Shown: one piece after another, positions 14,745-23,676 of the stretch
How the letters are laid out: each line of letters begins with the position of its first letter
Position numbering within the stretch: position 1 is the first letter of the stretch
From: Acidobacteriota bacterium
Lineage (GTDB): Bacteria > Acidobacteriota > Terriglobia > Acidiferrales > UBA7541
Assembly: GCA_021324935.1 (NCBI GenBank)
Contig: JAJPIE010000028.1
Span: 1 to 64,000, forward strand
Direction of reading: 5' to 3'
DNA length: 64,000 nt
Notes under the pieces: generated by a model
The model's input: only the letters and a program-made list of their open reading frames with translations
Databases searched by the model: none
What the model was told of the DNA's origin: nothing
Program-made: the position numbers and the translations under genes

Positions 14745-16013
14745 ATGCCAGCACAAGCGAACGCGAATGTCATCGCGTTGCAGCTCGAGAAGGTGCGCGA
14801 CAAAGTGCCCCTGCTCTATGAGCGCGACGACATTCTTTTGACGATGATCCAGCAGCGGGGAGACATCGAGCGAGTATCCAGCCGGAACATGCGGCTGCCG
14901 CTGCAGGTCAATCCGGGAGGCAAGGCCGGTTCGTACAACGCGGACGGCGGCGACCTGGGGCGGGGTTCGGGAACGCAGTACGACATGGCGCAGGTGTCGC
15001 CGATCTTCTTCCGGTTCGCGATCGAGATCACGAAGCTGGTGGAATACGCGACGAACGGGAAAGAGCGGGCGGTGGAGAACGCCACGAAGCGCGAGGTGGC
15101 GAACGGGATGCGGCAGTTCCGGGCGTTCCTGGACAAGTTGATGCAGACGGCCGGGAATGGAGTGCTGGGAACGATCAGTTCGGTGGCGGGAAACACGTTC
15201 ACGATGACGGTGCCGAGCGGCGCGGCGCTGGTGTACCCGGGGCAGACGATCCAGATTTACGACACGACGCTGACGACGAACCGGAACATCGCGGCGGGCG
15301 TGACGACGACGGTGCAGACGGCGGATCCGATCACAACGCAACAGATCACGGTGGACAACGTGCCGACGGGAACGGTGGCGACGGACGTGATCGTGCACGA
15401 CGGGTTGAGCGGGGCGCAGCCGGTGTCGCTGTTTGGGCTGAAGTATCACCAGAACAACGCGACGACGGGAACCTGGCTGAACCTGAACCGCGCGAACTAT
15501 CCGGTGCTGTTGCAAACGCCGCGCGTGAACGCGGGCAACGCGGCGCTGACGCCGGCGGCGGTGCGGCTGGCGATCAACAAGGTGAGGAAAGCGCTGGGCA
15601 TCAATCATCTGGCGAAACTGATCGCGTATATGGCGGTGGAACAGGAGCACGCCTGGGAAAACCTGGGGATCACAGTGAGCCAAATCATCAAGGAAGGCGG
15701 GAGCGGCGGGGGGAACGACCTGGACCTGCTGTTCACGGGACGCAAGACGATGAGCGGGATTCCGATCAAATCGAGCGTGAACGCGGACCAAACGCGCGTG
15801 GACTTTCTGGATTTGTCACACTGGGGCCGCGCGGTGCTGAAGGACATTGATTTCTACGAGGTCAATGGCAACACGGTGTTTCCGATTTACGGGGCGAGCG
15901 GGGGGATTGCGGCGTCGTACATCTTCTATTTCGATACGGCGTTCCAGGTATGGAGCGATTCGCCGAGAAGCGGGGCGTATATCGATACGCTGGCGCGGCC
16001 GAGCGGGTACTAA
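14745..16013 (+). CDS. Major capsid protein
   Basis: A 422-residue protein with ribosome site AAAGGAGAAAAG before ATG 14745. It is the best-behaved gene of the cluster, with no repeat insertions. Features typical of HK97-fold capsid proteins of podoviruses include an N-terminal helix (LQLEKVRDKVPLLYERDDIL), a long spine-like helix (ENATKREVANGMRQFRAFL), a β-rich insertion (residues about 140-220) and a C-terminal P-domain-like part ending in Gly/Tyr. It forms the icosahedral shell. Its position after portal and scaffold genes supports the call. Confidence 0.8.
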   Translation: MPAQANANVIALQLEKVRDKVPLLYERDDILLTMIQQRGDIERVSSRNMRLPLQVNPGGKAGSYNADGGDLGRGSGTQYDMAQVSPIFFRFAIEITKLVEYATNGKERAVENATKREVANGMRQFRAFLDKLMQTAGNGVLGTISSVAGNTFTMTVPSGAALVYPGQTIQIYDTTLTTNRNIAAGVTTTVQTADPITTQQITVDNVPTGTVATDVIVHDGLSGAQPVSLFGLKYHQNNATTGTWLNLNRANYPVLLQTPRVNAGNAALTPAAVRLAINKVRKALGINHLAKLIAYMAVEQEHAWENLGITVSQIIKEGGSGGGNDLDLLFTGRKTMSGIPIKSSVNADQTRVDFLDLSHWGRAVLKDIDFYEVNGNTVFPIYGASGGIAASYIFYFDTAFQVWSDSPRSGAYIDTLARPSGY

Positions 16014-16170
16014 GACAACAAGGTAAAGGAGGTTGAGGAGGGAAAGGAAGCAAAGGATTGGAGCCGGAACGGACGTTTCGATTCGAGCTTCGTCCTTTAC
16101 CTCCTTTATTTCATCTATCTCCTTTACCTCGATTCATTGTGGCGCGGCTAGTCCGAGCGCGCCCGTCTCA

Positions 16171-16186
16171 GAAGGCGGCCGCTACA
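16171..16186. repeat. Family B-type element directly before a start codon
   Basis: GAAGGCGGCCGCTACA, the same string as at 46205-46224. It ends 3 bp before ATG 16190. Confidence 0.5.
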
Positions 16187-16189
16187 AAG

Positions 16190-16783
16190 ATGATCCAGGT
16201 CATTCGAGAGAGGCATGAGACGCCGGAGAACGTGGCGCGGAGGTTGTGTTTGGCGGGCGGTGTGAACCGGTACGGCGAGGCGAATTACCGGGTGGTGTGG
16301 GGATGGAACCGATTGGGATGGATTGGCGGGAAGTTTGAGGACCGGGACGCGGCGGGGAATTTGTTGCGGGAAGTGGTGGAACTGCGGTGGGAGCCGAAGT
16401 ATCCACAGGTGAACCGATGGCATGTGGAGCGGTGGGTGCCAGCGGAGGCGTATGGATCGCCGAGAAGCTGGTATGCGCAGACGATGGAGCGAGCGGACGG
16501 AAAGAGCGTGGCGGCGCTGGGACCGTATCCGGAACGCGGGGAGTATGAGCATTGCTTCACGCTGCAGGGGCCGCGTGGGGAGTTTGTGCAGTTGACACCG
16601 ACGATTGTGGAGCATGTGGCGAGGGCGATCGAGTGGTCGCGGGGGCAAGGAAGAGCGAAGCAGCGTGCGGGCTTGTATGAGCGAGAGGAACGGCAGGAGA
16701 AGGTGTATGAGCAGTGGGCGTACGACGTGATGGACGACGCGGCACCGGCGATGCACGGGATGCCGTTTGTAACTGTTAGGTAG
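16190..16783 (+). CDS. Conserved-type phage virion hypothetical protein
   Basis: A 197-residue protein. ATG 16190 is chosen because the upstream in-frame part is low-complexity and a family B element (16171-16186). The N-terminal half has a strand-rich core with many aromatic residues (GGVNRYGEANYRVVWGWNRL, GWIGGKFEDRD) and the C-terminal half is helical and charged. I do not know its role. Its place between capsid and connector genes suggests a head-completion or small structural protein. Confidence 0.55.
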   Translation: MIQVIRERHETPENVARRLCLAGGVNRYGEANYRVVWGWNRLGWIGGKFEDRDAAGNLLREVVELRWEPKYPQVNRWHVERWVPAEAYGSPRSWYAQTMERADGKSVAALGPYPERGEYEHCFTLQGPRGEFVQLTPTIVEHVARAIEWSRGQGRAKQRAGLYEREERQEKVYEQWAYDVMDDAAPAMHGMPFVTVR

Positions 16784-16818
16784 AAGGAATGCAGACGCGA
16801 ATGTTGGGCGCACAACCA

Positions 16819-16842
16819 CAAAAAGGGCGGCCAATAGGCCGC
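16819..16842 (-). terminator. Minus-strand rho-independent terminator
   Basis: On the minus strand GCGGCC-TATT-GGCCGC is followed by CCTTTTT. It lies 130 bp downstream of the tRNA-like sequence and would end its transcript. Confidence 0.65.
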
Positions 16843-16868
16843 TCGAACTCGGTGCAGGCTGCAGTCAC

Positions 16869-16923
16869 CTTGACTGGTTCAGCGTAGGAGAGTTGCAGTC
16901 AAGAAACTAGTTCCGTTTGGAAC
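16869..16923 (-). ncRNA. Hairpin-rich trailer of the tRNA-like transcript
   Basis: Two hairpins lie between the tRNA-like sequence and the terminator: CTTGACTG (16869-16876) with CAGTCAAG (16896-16903), and GTTCC/GGAAC (16910-16914/16919-16923). No coding frame fits this stretch. Confidence 0.35.
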
Positions 16924-16969
16924 ATGCGGAGATTATCCCTGTGTTCTCTCCGTCCCAAGTGAAGCCGCT

Positions 16970-17040
16970 GGACCCGACGGGAACCGAAGCCGCACCTGCA
17001 CCGTGACAGGGGGCTGTGCTGCCAGTTACACCACGGGCCG
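16970..17040 (-). tRNA. tRNA-Asp(GTC)-like sequence, degenerate
   Basis: Reading the minus strand, a full cloverleaf can be drawn. The acceptor has six of seven pairs (17040-17034 with 16976-16970, first pair C-C). The D-arm is perfect (GTGT/GCAC with loop AACTGGCA). The anticodon loop CTGTCAC gives anticodon GUC at 17007-17005. The T-loop is TTCGGTT. Defects are one mismatch in the anticodon stem, one C-C in the T-stem and no encoded CCA. It is either a diverged phage-type tRNA or a tRNA pseudogene. It runs against the direction of the virion genes. Confidence 0.5.
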
Positions 17041-17047
17041 CGCCTGA

Positions 17048-17076
17048 TGAATATCATCACTTTATATGCCTGTCTA
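17048..17076 (-). promoter_or_regulatory. Promoter of the tRNA-like RNA unit
   Basis: Minus-strand TAGACA (17076-17071) and TATTCA (17053-17048) with a 17-bp spacer. The expected start is at about 17041, the first base before the tRNA-like acceptor stem. Confidence 0.45.
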
Positions 17077-17118
17077 AAAACATATGGGCCGGAGACAAAT
17101 GGTAAGCCCGAGGGAGAG

Positions 17119-17361
17119 ATGAGAGCTTCTCGAGTGGAGATTTGGCTGAAGGGGCTGGTTGCGGCCGGGATCAGCGGCGCGGCGGGCGGGGTGATGACGG
17201 GGCTGGCGGCGGCAGGGATCGATCCTGGACATTTCAATTTGCAGGCGGGAATGGGAGCGACGGTGCGGATTGGAGCGGCGGCGGCGCTGATCAATGCCGT
17301 GATTGGCGTGGCGGCTTATTTGCAGAAGTCGCCGTTGCCAGGGGACGAGGGAAAGACGTAA
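17119..17361 (+). CDS. Small two-helix membrane protein, holin-like
   Basis: An 80-residue protein with GAGGGAGAG before ATG 17119 (an earlier ATG at 17047 lacks a ribosome site and overlaps the RNA promoter). It has two Ala/Gly-rich hydrophobic segments: residues about 10-31 (GLVAAGISGAAGGVMTGLAA) and 46-66 (GATVRIGAAAALINAVIGVA), joined by a short polar turn, with a charged C-terminus. The topology fits class II holins, but the lysis genes are 12 kb away, so this is only a possibility. Confidence 0.5.
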   Translation: MRASRVEIWLKGLVAAGISGAAGGVMTGLAAAGIDPGHFNLQAGMGATVRIGAAAALINAVIGVAAYLQKSPLPGDEGKT

Positions 17362-17400
17362 CGAAGCAAAGAAGTAATGAGGCAGTGCGGTGAAGAAAGA

Positions 17401-17418
17401 CACAGGCTGAAGCCTGTG
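17401..17418. repeat. Palindromic repeat family A, perfect copy
   Basis: CACAGGCTGAAGCCTGTG, identical to the copy before TerL. Confidence 0.85.
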
Positions 17419-17544
17419 TTATCTGGGTGCCTGAAGCGAGCGGCTGCGTGAATCGAGCGGGCCCGCCGCGTAGAGCCTTTCGGGGCGCGAAGAACGTGCT
17501 TCGGGAAGCGGGCCCTACAAAGACCTGAATGCGAAAGAGAAGAA

Positions 17545-17566
17545 GGCGGCGTGAAGCCGCTCCTAC
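17545..17566. repeat. Palindromic repeat family B
   Basis: GGCGGCGTGAAGCCGCTCCT plus AC, 26 bp before the connector start. Confidence 0.65.
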
Positions 17567-17592
17567 ACGAGATGGATTGAAGTGAGGGCGGG

Positions 17593-18315
17593 ATGCCAGT
17601 CGTTGGATCGAGTGCGTACAACACGGCAGGGCAGATTACGGCGCTGGTGAGATCGCTGCTGAATGACGCGGCGGGAAATTTGTTCACCGACACGCTGCTG
17701 CTGCCGTACCTGAATTCGGCGTACCGGAAAGTGCAGCGGGCGATCGGGAATGCCGGCGGCGGAGGATTCATCCAGGACGACGCGCTGCTGGTGGTGACGG
17801 CGGTGGCGCAACCGGATGCGTCCTTGCAAGTTTGCATCAGCGATGCGACGGCTCCGCCGAACCAGTTGCCGACGGATCTGCTGGTGCCACTGAAACTCTG
17901 GGAGCGGCCGAACCTGTCCACGCAAGAATTCGACGAAATGATCGACCTGACACGGCATGGCGGGCTGCCATCGCGGATGCAGGACGTGACGCTGAGCGTG
18001 TGGGAGTGGCGCGCCGACGGGCTGTGGTTCCTTGGGGCGACACAGGATACGCAGATCCGGCTGCGATATTTGAAGGCGTATCCGGATTTCACGGATTCGA
18101 CTTCACCGGTGCTGGTGCGGAACGCGCAGGAAGCGCTGGCGTATGCGACGGCGGCCCTGGCGGCGTGGGCGCGCGGAAGCCCGCTGGCGGAGAAGTGGGA
18201 CGACGCAGCGACGGATGCGATCGAGGACCTGGTGGTGGCCGCGGTGCGGAGAGAACAGCAGAGCGCGCGAAGGAGAAGGCCGTATAGCGCGAGGAGCGGG
18301 TATACGGCGTTTTGA
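17593..18315 (+). CDS. Head-tail connector/adaptor-like virion protein
   Basis: A 240-residue protein. It begins with a helical section often seen in adaptors (ALVRSLLNDAAGNLFTDTLL, YLNSAYRKVQRAIG), followed by a β-rich middle (residues 55-140) and a C-terminal helical part (LVRNAQEALAYATAALAAWA). This is the layout of phage neck proteins that dock on the portal. Position, between capsid and tail genes, agrees. The exact family is not certain. The C-terminus is Arg-rich. Confidence 0.6.
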   Translation: MPVVGSSAYNTAGQITALVRSLLNDAAGNLFTDTLLLPYLNSAYRKVQRAIGNAGGGGFIQDDALLVVTAVAQPDASLQVCISDATAPPNQLPTDLLVPLKLWERPNLSTQEFDEMIDLTRHGGLPSRMQDVTLSVWEWRADGLWFLGATQDTQIRLRYLKAYPDFTDSTSPVLVRNAQEALAYATAALAAWARGSPLAEKWDDAATDAIEDLVVAAVRREQQSARRRRPYSARSGYTAF

Positions 18316-18480
18316 GGCGGTGGCCAGCAATCAGAGAGAGGAAACAGGGTCTGCCGCGGACTTGAGTTGCGGCGAATGCATCAGGCCTTCCCTCGATCCC
18401 TCCGCTGCGAACCGCGAGGAACGCGGCTCTCCGGCCGGGATGAAAGTTCGTTGAAATTTGAAATTGAGAAAGGGGAAAAC

Positions 18481-18828
18481 ATGGCGATTACGATTTCGGT
18501 GCTGCCGGGGAACGTGGACAGCAGCGCGAGCAATTTTATTTATGCAGTGGCCACGCTGACGTTTTCGGGAAACTATCCGACGGGCGGGGACACGCTGGAT
18601 TTCACGCAGATCACGAATCAGTTGGCGTCGGACACGGTGGTGCAGGTGTTCGCGGAAAGCCAAAACGGAAACAGCGGATATTACGTTCCGATTCAGGGAA
18701 CGGCGTTAAACAATTGGAAACTGAAGGCGTTCCTTGGCGGCGGGACGGAGATATCGGCGGGAGCATATCCGGGAAGCGTGACGGGAGACGTCGTGCAGTT
18801 GAGCATAACGGCGAGGAAGTTGTTGTAG
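18481..18828 (+). CDS. Small β-rich virion protein
   Basis: A 115-residue protein with AGAAAGGGG before ATG 18481. An upstream in-frame extension is out of character and skipped. The sequence is β-strand-rich with many Thr, Ser and Gly (MAITISVLPGNVDSSAS, FIYAVATLTFSGNYPTGGD), as in decoration or head-fibre proteins. No catalytic motif. Role inferred from context only. Confidence 0.55.
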   Translation: MAITISVLPGNVDSSASNFIYAVATLTFSGNYPTGGDTLDFTQITNQLASDTVVQVFAESQNGNSGYYVPIQGTALNNWKLKAFLGGGTEISAGAYPGSVTGDVVQLSITARKLL

Positions 18829-19081
18829 CGCGGAAGCAGGAATCAGGAAGCTGGAACGGTCGAGGCAATCGGGCATTGGAGAGAATGTGTGGCCCCTCCG
18901 CGGCTCTCTAGCACTGCGAGCCAGCCCAGGGCTTGCACCTTGGGATATTTTCTGGCGCCCCTCCGGCGCTACGATTCCGGTTATGGGGGGATGAGCGAGA
19001 TAATTGAGCTTTAACTATGTGCCGGTGGCGAAAGGAACGATCGAGAGCCGCAGGTGACGTCACAGGACGCGGAAAACAAAA

Positions 19082-19099
19082 CACAGGATGAAGCCTGTG
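19082..19099. repeat. Palindromic repeat family A variant
   Basis: CACAGGATGAAGCCTGTG, ending 14 bp before the ATG of the large fibre gene. The same variant occurs at 42210. Confidence 0.75.
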
Positions 19100-19113
19100 C
19101 AACAAGGTTGACG

Positions 19114-22100
19114 ATGATACGATTTAGAGCTGTGAGCGGGATTTTGTGGGCGATTTTGGCGCTGGGGCTGCACTTGTGGCCGGGGGTGGTGAAGCCGGCG
19201 CAGGCGCAGGGGTCGCGCAAAGACGATATAGTTTTCAACACGCGGGGAGTACCGCTGGCTGGAGCGACGGTGCGCGTCTGCGCAATGCCGGCAAGCGGGC
19301 AACCGTGCGCGCCGCTGGCGTCGATTTACTCCGACGCCGCGCTGACACAGGCGCTGGCGAATCCGACGGTGACAGACGGTTTGGGCAATTACTACTTTTA
19401 TGCCGCCCCGGGACAATACGAGATCGAGATCAGCGGGCCGGGAATCACGACGAAGCAGATTCCCAACGTCGTACTGCCTAGCGATCCTTCCTCCCCCACG
19501 TTCAGCAGCATCAATTCGACCGGCGGAATCAGCGCATTTTCGCTTTCGCTGACTGGCAATCTCACCGTCAATGGCAGCACCAGCGTGGTGGGAAATTTGG
19601 CGAGCGGCACGATGACCCTGTCGAATCAGGGAACCTCGCCGGGAGCAGCAAGCCCTGGCACCGTGAATCTGTACACAAAATCCACGGACAAGCGGCTTTA
19701 CTACAAAGATGACACGGGCACGGAGATCGGACCGATCGCCAGCGCGAGCGGGGCGCAAACGAACCAACCGAATACGTTTACAGCGCCGCAAAATATCGAC
19801 GCAGATTTTCATACCAAAGGCCCGAACCCCTGGCTGGATATCACGCGATATGGAGGATATATCGGGCCGAACGGGAACGCGCCGGCGACAACCTGCTCGA
19901 TCAGCGCCTCATCGACGGCGGCTTCGTGCGCATCCGCGTCTGATTTTGTGAACGGCAATGGGATTCTTATCCTCGGCGCGGGCCCGGCGCCGGTGATTGC
20001 AACGCCACAGACGCCGACAGTGACGCCGCTCTACCAGGCGGGCTCGACGACGCGGAGTTATTGCGTGGCCGACCGCGATTGGTATGGAGGATTGACGCCG
20101 TGCAGCGGAGTGGGGAGCACATCGACCGCGCCGGCCTCCATGTCGCTAGCCAGCTACGCAATTGCGTCGTGGAGTTTCAACGCGAGCACGCACACATATA
20201 CGGTAACGACGGGCGCGGCTCACAACATGCCAACGAGCTCGAGCGGCATCTCCAGCGCTCCCTTCGCACAAATTGAAATTCAATCGGGCACGACGAACAA
20301 CCGGGGATGCGAAGGGGCGTTTTCGCTGACCGCGGTGCCCTCGACAACCACATTTCAATTCCAGCGCAACGATCTGGCGGCCGATTTGGGCTGCTCGGGC
20401 GGAACGATGCGGATTCAGCCGCAAATCATGCTGAAGTGGGATTCGCATTATAGCTACGCCGTGCAATCGGCAAGTTGCTCAGGAGGGACGGCCACGGTGA
20501 CGGTGTCTCCGGGACTGTTCGGGCCGAATGGCACATGGGTAGTGCCGTGGAACATCAAAGCGGTGGTGGCGGGGGTAACGGACGCGCACTACAACGGAAC
20601 TTGGACCATCGCAAATTATGGGTCGGGAAACACGACGCTGCAATATTCGCTGGGAAGCTGTACGGGAGTATCCAACGTGGGGGCCGGCGGAACGGTGTCG
20701 GTGGTTCCGGGGAAAGCAGTGAAGAATCATCTGATCTATGCGTGCAATGGCGCATCGTGCGCCTTGCCGGGGAACGCAGCGAACTACTCGCTGGTGGGTG
20801 TGGCAACGGGAAATGACGGCTATTTTGTGGATAACGGCTGGGGAGTTTCCGCGCTGTCGGTCGATGCGGGAGATGCACCGGCGACGGCGCCGACGGCGGC
20901 GCTGAACGGCTACCTGGACACGACCATCGTCGCGGGAGGCGGAACGACTTCACTGACGCTGGCGAATGCGGCGACCAACTCGGTGAGCAGCGCGAAGACC
21001 TGGCATGACAATGTGCCGAACTTGCTGGCGGCGTGCGCGGCCCTTCCGGCGAACACCGGCAATGCCAATAACGGCCACATCGTGGTGCCGGCGACGAGCA
21101 GTCTTTACTGGTATTTCCCGATCATCGCCAATTTTGATATGAGCGGCAACTACGGGCAGTCGCCGCGCAACTGTCCGGGAGTGACCATCGACCTCGGCCC
21201 AACGACGTGGCTGGACGGAGCAATTCTTTTAGGGAAGGGCGATAACCTGGAAGGCGGCTACGGCGGCACGAATTGCCAGGCGGCATTTTATACGATGGGA
21301 CTGGCGCTTTCCTGCATGCAGGGATATTCCTACCCGATGCTCTATTTCGAGCCCGAGCAGTCAAGTTCCAATTACCTAAAAGACCTGGAAATCAACCCGA
21401 CACAGTCCTATCAATCTGGCATATACCTCGACGAGCAGCTGGATGGCGACGGAACGACGGCGCTGCGTTTTGACAACACCCACGTGGACGGGGGGATCAA
21501 CTCCTATCCGGTGGTGGACAAGGCCGGGTTCGGGCGCTTCTGGAATCTGGGGGGATGGAGCACCGCTGGCGGCAATTTCTCGCAGAGCCGCGACTATATA
21601 TTCCAGCCGAATTGCGGCATGCCGAACTATCTGGTGAACGGCTCGATGCCCTACATAATGGAAACCCGGCACACCTATAGTTTCGGAACAATGGTGATTT
21701 CCGAGTGCGGGCAGTCGAACGGGAATTTCGGTTCGACGATGACGTTCAACGACATGCTGACGGAAGGCCCGGCCGGTCCGGCAGTGCTGGTGAACACGTT
21801 GCCTTATGGGTTAAGCAACATCAGCTTTTACAAACCAAACTATGCGGATTTCACTGGCGGCTATGCAACACCCTACTTCGATCTGACCAACGCCGGGGCA
21901 AGCAGCATTGAATTGAACTACATCGGCTGTGCCAGCGGATACCAACCCGTCACGGAGACGAACAGCGCGAACACCTATGGCGGAGTTCACGTGAAGCTGG
22001 GGGGTGGGGCATGCTCTGCGGGGACAGGCTTTCCGGCGAACGCGGGAGTGGTCACGGAAAATCTGCAGAATAACCAGGTAACTTGGAGTGGGACGAACCT

Positions 22101-22884
22101 TTCGGTCACGGGAAACGGGAAGGTCAGCAGCGGGCAGATCGCGGCACCCAGCGTGGCGCCAACGGTCACGGTGAGCACGTCTTGCGCGGGATTTCCGACG
22201 GCGGGGACGTACACCTACGGCGTGATCGTGTGGGATGCAAGCTCCAATCCGTCGAATGGCACAGGCGGATACACCCAGGTGAGCCCGGCGAGCAGCGGCG
22301 TAAGCCTGGACGGGGCGACCCAATGCGCGGTGATCTCCCAGCCCCCGCTTCCCGAGGGCGCGGTCTATTGGGGAGTGGAGCGACTCAGCGGGCCGGGCGC
22401 GGGAAATATGGTGTACATGTCCACGAGTTACTGCGGACCGGCGTTCACTTCCGTTTCCAATCTCACGATTACGGATCAGAGGAATGTTTCCTGCGGCGGG
22501 ACGCCGGTGGGCAACAACTCAGCGCTGCATCTGATGAACCCGAACGGGATCTTCGGGGCGGTGTATGGAAGCACGCTGGGAACGGAGTCCAACTGCAGCA
22601 CCACGGCATCGCCGGCCAACTGCGGGACCTCGCCGGCCGGATTGGTGCAGGTGGGCGCCTCGGCGACAACGCTGACGGTGAATACAACCGCGGTGACGTC
22701 CAATAGCAGGTTCGCGTTCACTTATGTGACCACGGGGACGGGATGCTCGCCGGCACCCGCCAATATTGGGTCACTGCTGCCACCGTATGTGAGCGGGATC
22801 AGCGCGGGAACAAGTTTTACGATTACCCTGCCGGTGGCGCCGACGACGAATCCGGTTTGCGTCAGCTATACCCTCGAGAATTAG
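19114..22884 (+). CDS. Giant fibre-like virion or surface protein with signal peptide
   Basis: A 1,256-residue protein from ATG 19114 with AAGG before it. Residues 1-32 look like a Sec signal peptide (ILWAILALGLHLWPGVV, then PAQAQ). Residues about 33-130 are a carboxypeptidase-regulatory-like β-sandwich (RGVPLAGATVRVC, GLGNYYFYAAPGQYEIEISG). The remainder is very β-rich, with Cys pairs and a parallel-β-like middle (residues 650-950), as in receptor-binding tail fibres or tailspikes. A signal peptide is unusual for a tail fibre, so it could instead be a secreted surface protein. Its place inside the virion gene order favours a phage appendage. Confidence 0.6.
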   Translation: MIRFRAVSGILWAILALGLHLWPGVVKPAQAQGSRKDDIVFNTRGVPLAGATVRVCAMPASGQPCAPLASIYSDAALTQALANPTVTDGLGNYYFYAAPGQYEIEISGPGITTKQIPNVVLPSDPSSPTFSSINSTGGISAFSLSLTGNLTVNGSTSVVGNLASGTMTLSNQGTSPGAASPGTVNLYTKSTDKRLYYKDDTGTEIGPIASASGAQTNQPNTFTAPQNIDADFHTKGPNPWLDITRYGGYIGPNGNAPATTCSISASSTAASCASASDFVNGNGILILGAGPAPVIATPQTPTVTPLYQAGSTTRSYCVADRDWYGGLTPCSGVGSTSTAPASMSLASYAIASWSFNASTHTYTVTTGAAHNMPTSSSGISSAPFAQIEIQSGTTNNRGCEGAFSLTAVPSTTTFQFQRNDLAADLGCSGGTMRIQPQIMLKWDSHYSYAVQSASCSGGTATVTVSPGLFGPNGTWVVPWNIKAVVAGVTDAHYNGTWTIANYGSGNTTLQYSLGSCTGVSNVGAGGTVSVVPGKAVKNHLIYACNGASCALPGNAANYSLVGVATGNDGYFVDNGWGVSALSVDAGDAPATAPTAALNGYLDTTIVAGGGTTSLTLANAATNSVSSAKTWHDNVPNLLAACAALPANTGNANNGHIVVPATSSLYWYFPIIANFDMSGNYGQSPRNCPGVTIDLGPTTWLDGAILLGKGDNLEGGYGGTNCQAAFYTMGLALSCMQGYSYPMLYFEPEQSSSNYLKDLEINPTQSYQSGIYLDEQLDGDGTTALRFDNTHVDGGINSYPVVDKAGFGRFWNLGGWSTAGGNFSQSRDYIFQPNCGMPNYLVNGSMPYIMETRHTYSFGTMVISECGQSNGNFGSTMTFNDMLTEGPAGPAVLVNTLPYGLSNISFYKPNYADFTGGYATPYFDLTNAGASSIELNYIGCASGYQPVTETNSANTYGGVHVKLGGGACSAGTGFPANAGVVTENLQNNQVTWSGTNLSVTGNGKVSSGQIAAPSVAPTVTVSTSCAGFPTAGTYTYGVIVWDASSNPSNGTGGYTQVSPASSGVSLDGATQCAVISQPPLPEGAVYWGVERLSGPGAGNMVYMSTSYCGPAFTSVSNLTITDQRNVSCGGTPVGNNSALHLMNPNGIFGAVYGSTLGTESNCSTTASPANCGTSPAGLVQVGASATTLTVNTTAVTSNSRFAFTYVTTGTGCSPAPANIGSLLPPYVSGISAGTSFTITLPVAPTTNPVCVSYTLEN

Positions 22885-22957
22885 CGGGAAGGCACACAGC
22901 CAAGACTGGCCGTGTCGCCTGCCGGCAAGCCACACTCCAAGAAAAGAAGAGGCAAAG

Positions 22958-23599
22958 ATGAATCAGCAGAGCGACGTAGTGTCGTTGGTGAATATTTGTC
23001 CGCAAAAGTGGCCGCCGAGGTATCGGGCGTACTTCGGATCGCTGATGGTGAATTCGCCTGAAGCGGGCGAGTCGTACGCGGTGACTCCCATCCGCGGATG
23101 CACTAGCGTGATGGACTTGGGCGACAAGCGGACGATGGAGATTCGCCTGTCCGCGCGGGAGATTGCGGACGATTTGGCGCGTGAAATCAACGGGGATTCG
23201 GGCGAAGGAAGTTTTCACGGCGTGTTCGTGGCGGCCGGCCCGGAGCCGAGCGAGGCGGAACTTGCAGAGGCACGGAAGAAGCTGGAGGAGTTTCATGCGC
23301 GGCTGGTTGAAGCGGCGGACCTGGAATGGGAACGCTCGCACAACCTGATGTTCATCACGGATCTGGAGCGGCGGGCAGCACGGGAATTGCGGCTGGAGAA
23401 GCCGTGGCTCTATGACCGGAAGCCGATGGCGGAGTGCCCGGCCTGCGGTGAGAGGATCAAACCGGGAGTAGCGGTGTGCCGGACATGCAGGGCGATTCTG
23501 GACCGGGAGAAGGCGGCGAAGTTCGGGCTGGGCGGGAGAGAAGCCAAGAATGACGAACCTGAACACACACCCGACAAGAAACCGGCAAAAGGAAAATAA
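22958..23599 (+). CDS. Phage-type hypothetical protein with zinc ribbon
   Basis: A 213-residue protein with AAGAGG before ATG 22958. The N-terminal 100 residues form a mixed α/β region (ICPQKWPPRYRAYFGSLMV, then REIADDLAREIN). A helical section (residues 105-140) follows. The C-terminus carries a four-Cys zinc ribbon (CPACGERIKPG, VCRTCRAIL) and a basic Lys-rich tail. Unknown function. Zinc-ribbon proteins of this layout are frequent between tail genes of phages with many small virion proteins. Confidence 0.55.
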   Translation: MNQQSDVVSLVNICPQKWPPRYRAYFGSLMVNSPEAGESYAVTPIRGCTSVMDLGDKRTMEIRLSAREIADDLAREINGDSGEGSFHGVFVAAGPEPSEAELAEARKKLEEFHARLVEAADLEWERSHNLMFITDLERRAARELRLEKPWLYDRKPMAECPACGERIKPGVAVCRTCRAILDREKAAKFGLGGREAKNDEPEHTPDKKPAKGK

Positions 23600-23622
23600 G
23601 AAGGGAAGTCGAAGAAGAGCGT

Positions 23623-23676
23623 ATGTCGACACTTGGATCAGTAGATGCGCCGATTGAGATTTCGGCGGGCTGGTGA
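23623..23676 (+). CDS. 17-codon leader frame overlapping the tail gene start (possible frameshifted N-terminus)
   Basis: ATG 23623 has an acceptable purine-rich ribosome site and encodes MSTLGSVDAPIEISAGW before TGA 23674. A -1 shift at the end joins it to the 965-residue frame as ...SAGW-VTDMAPADL, which reads like a natural N-terminus. It is either a real one-base deletion or sequencing error, a programmed shift, or a short coupled leader (GTGA overlap). Confidence 0.4.
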   Translation: MSTLGSVDAPIEISAGW

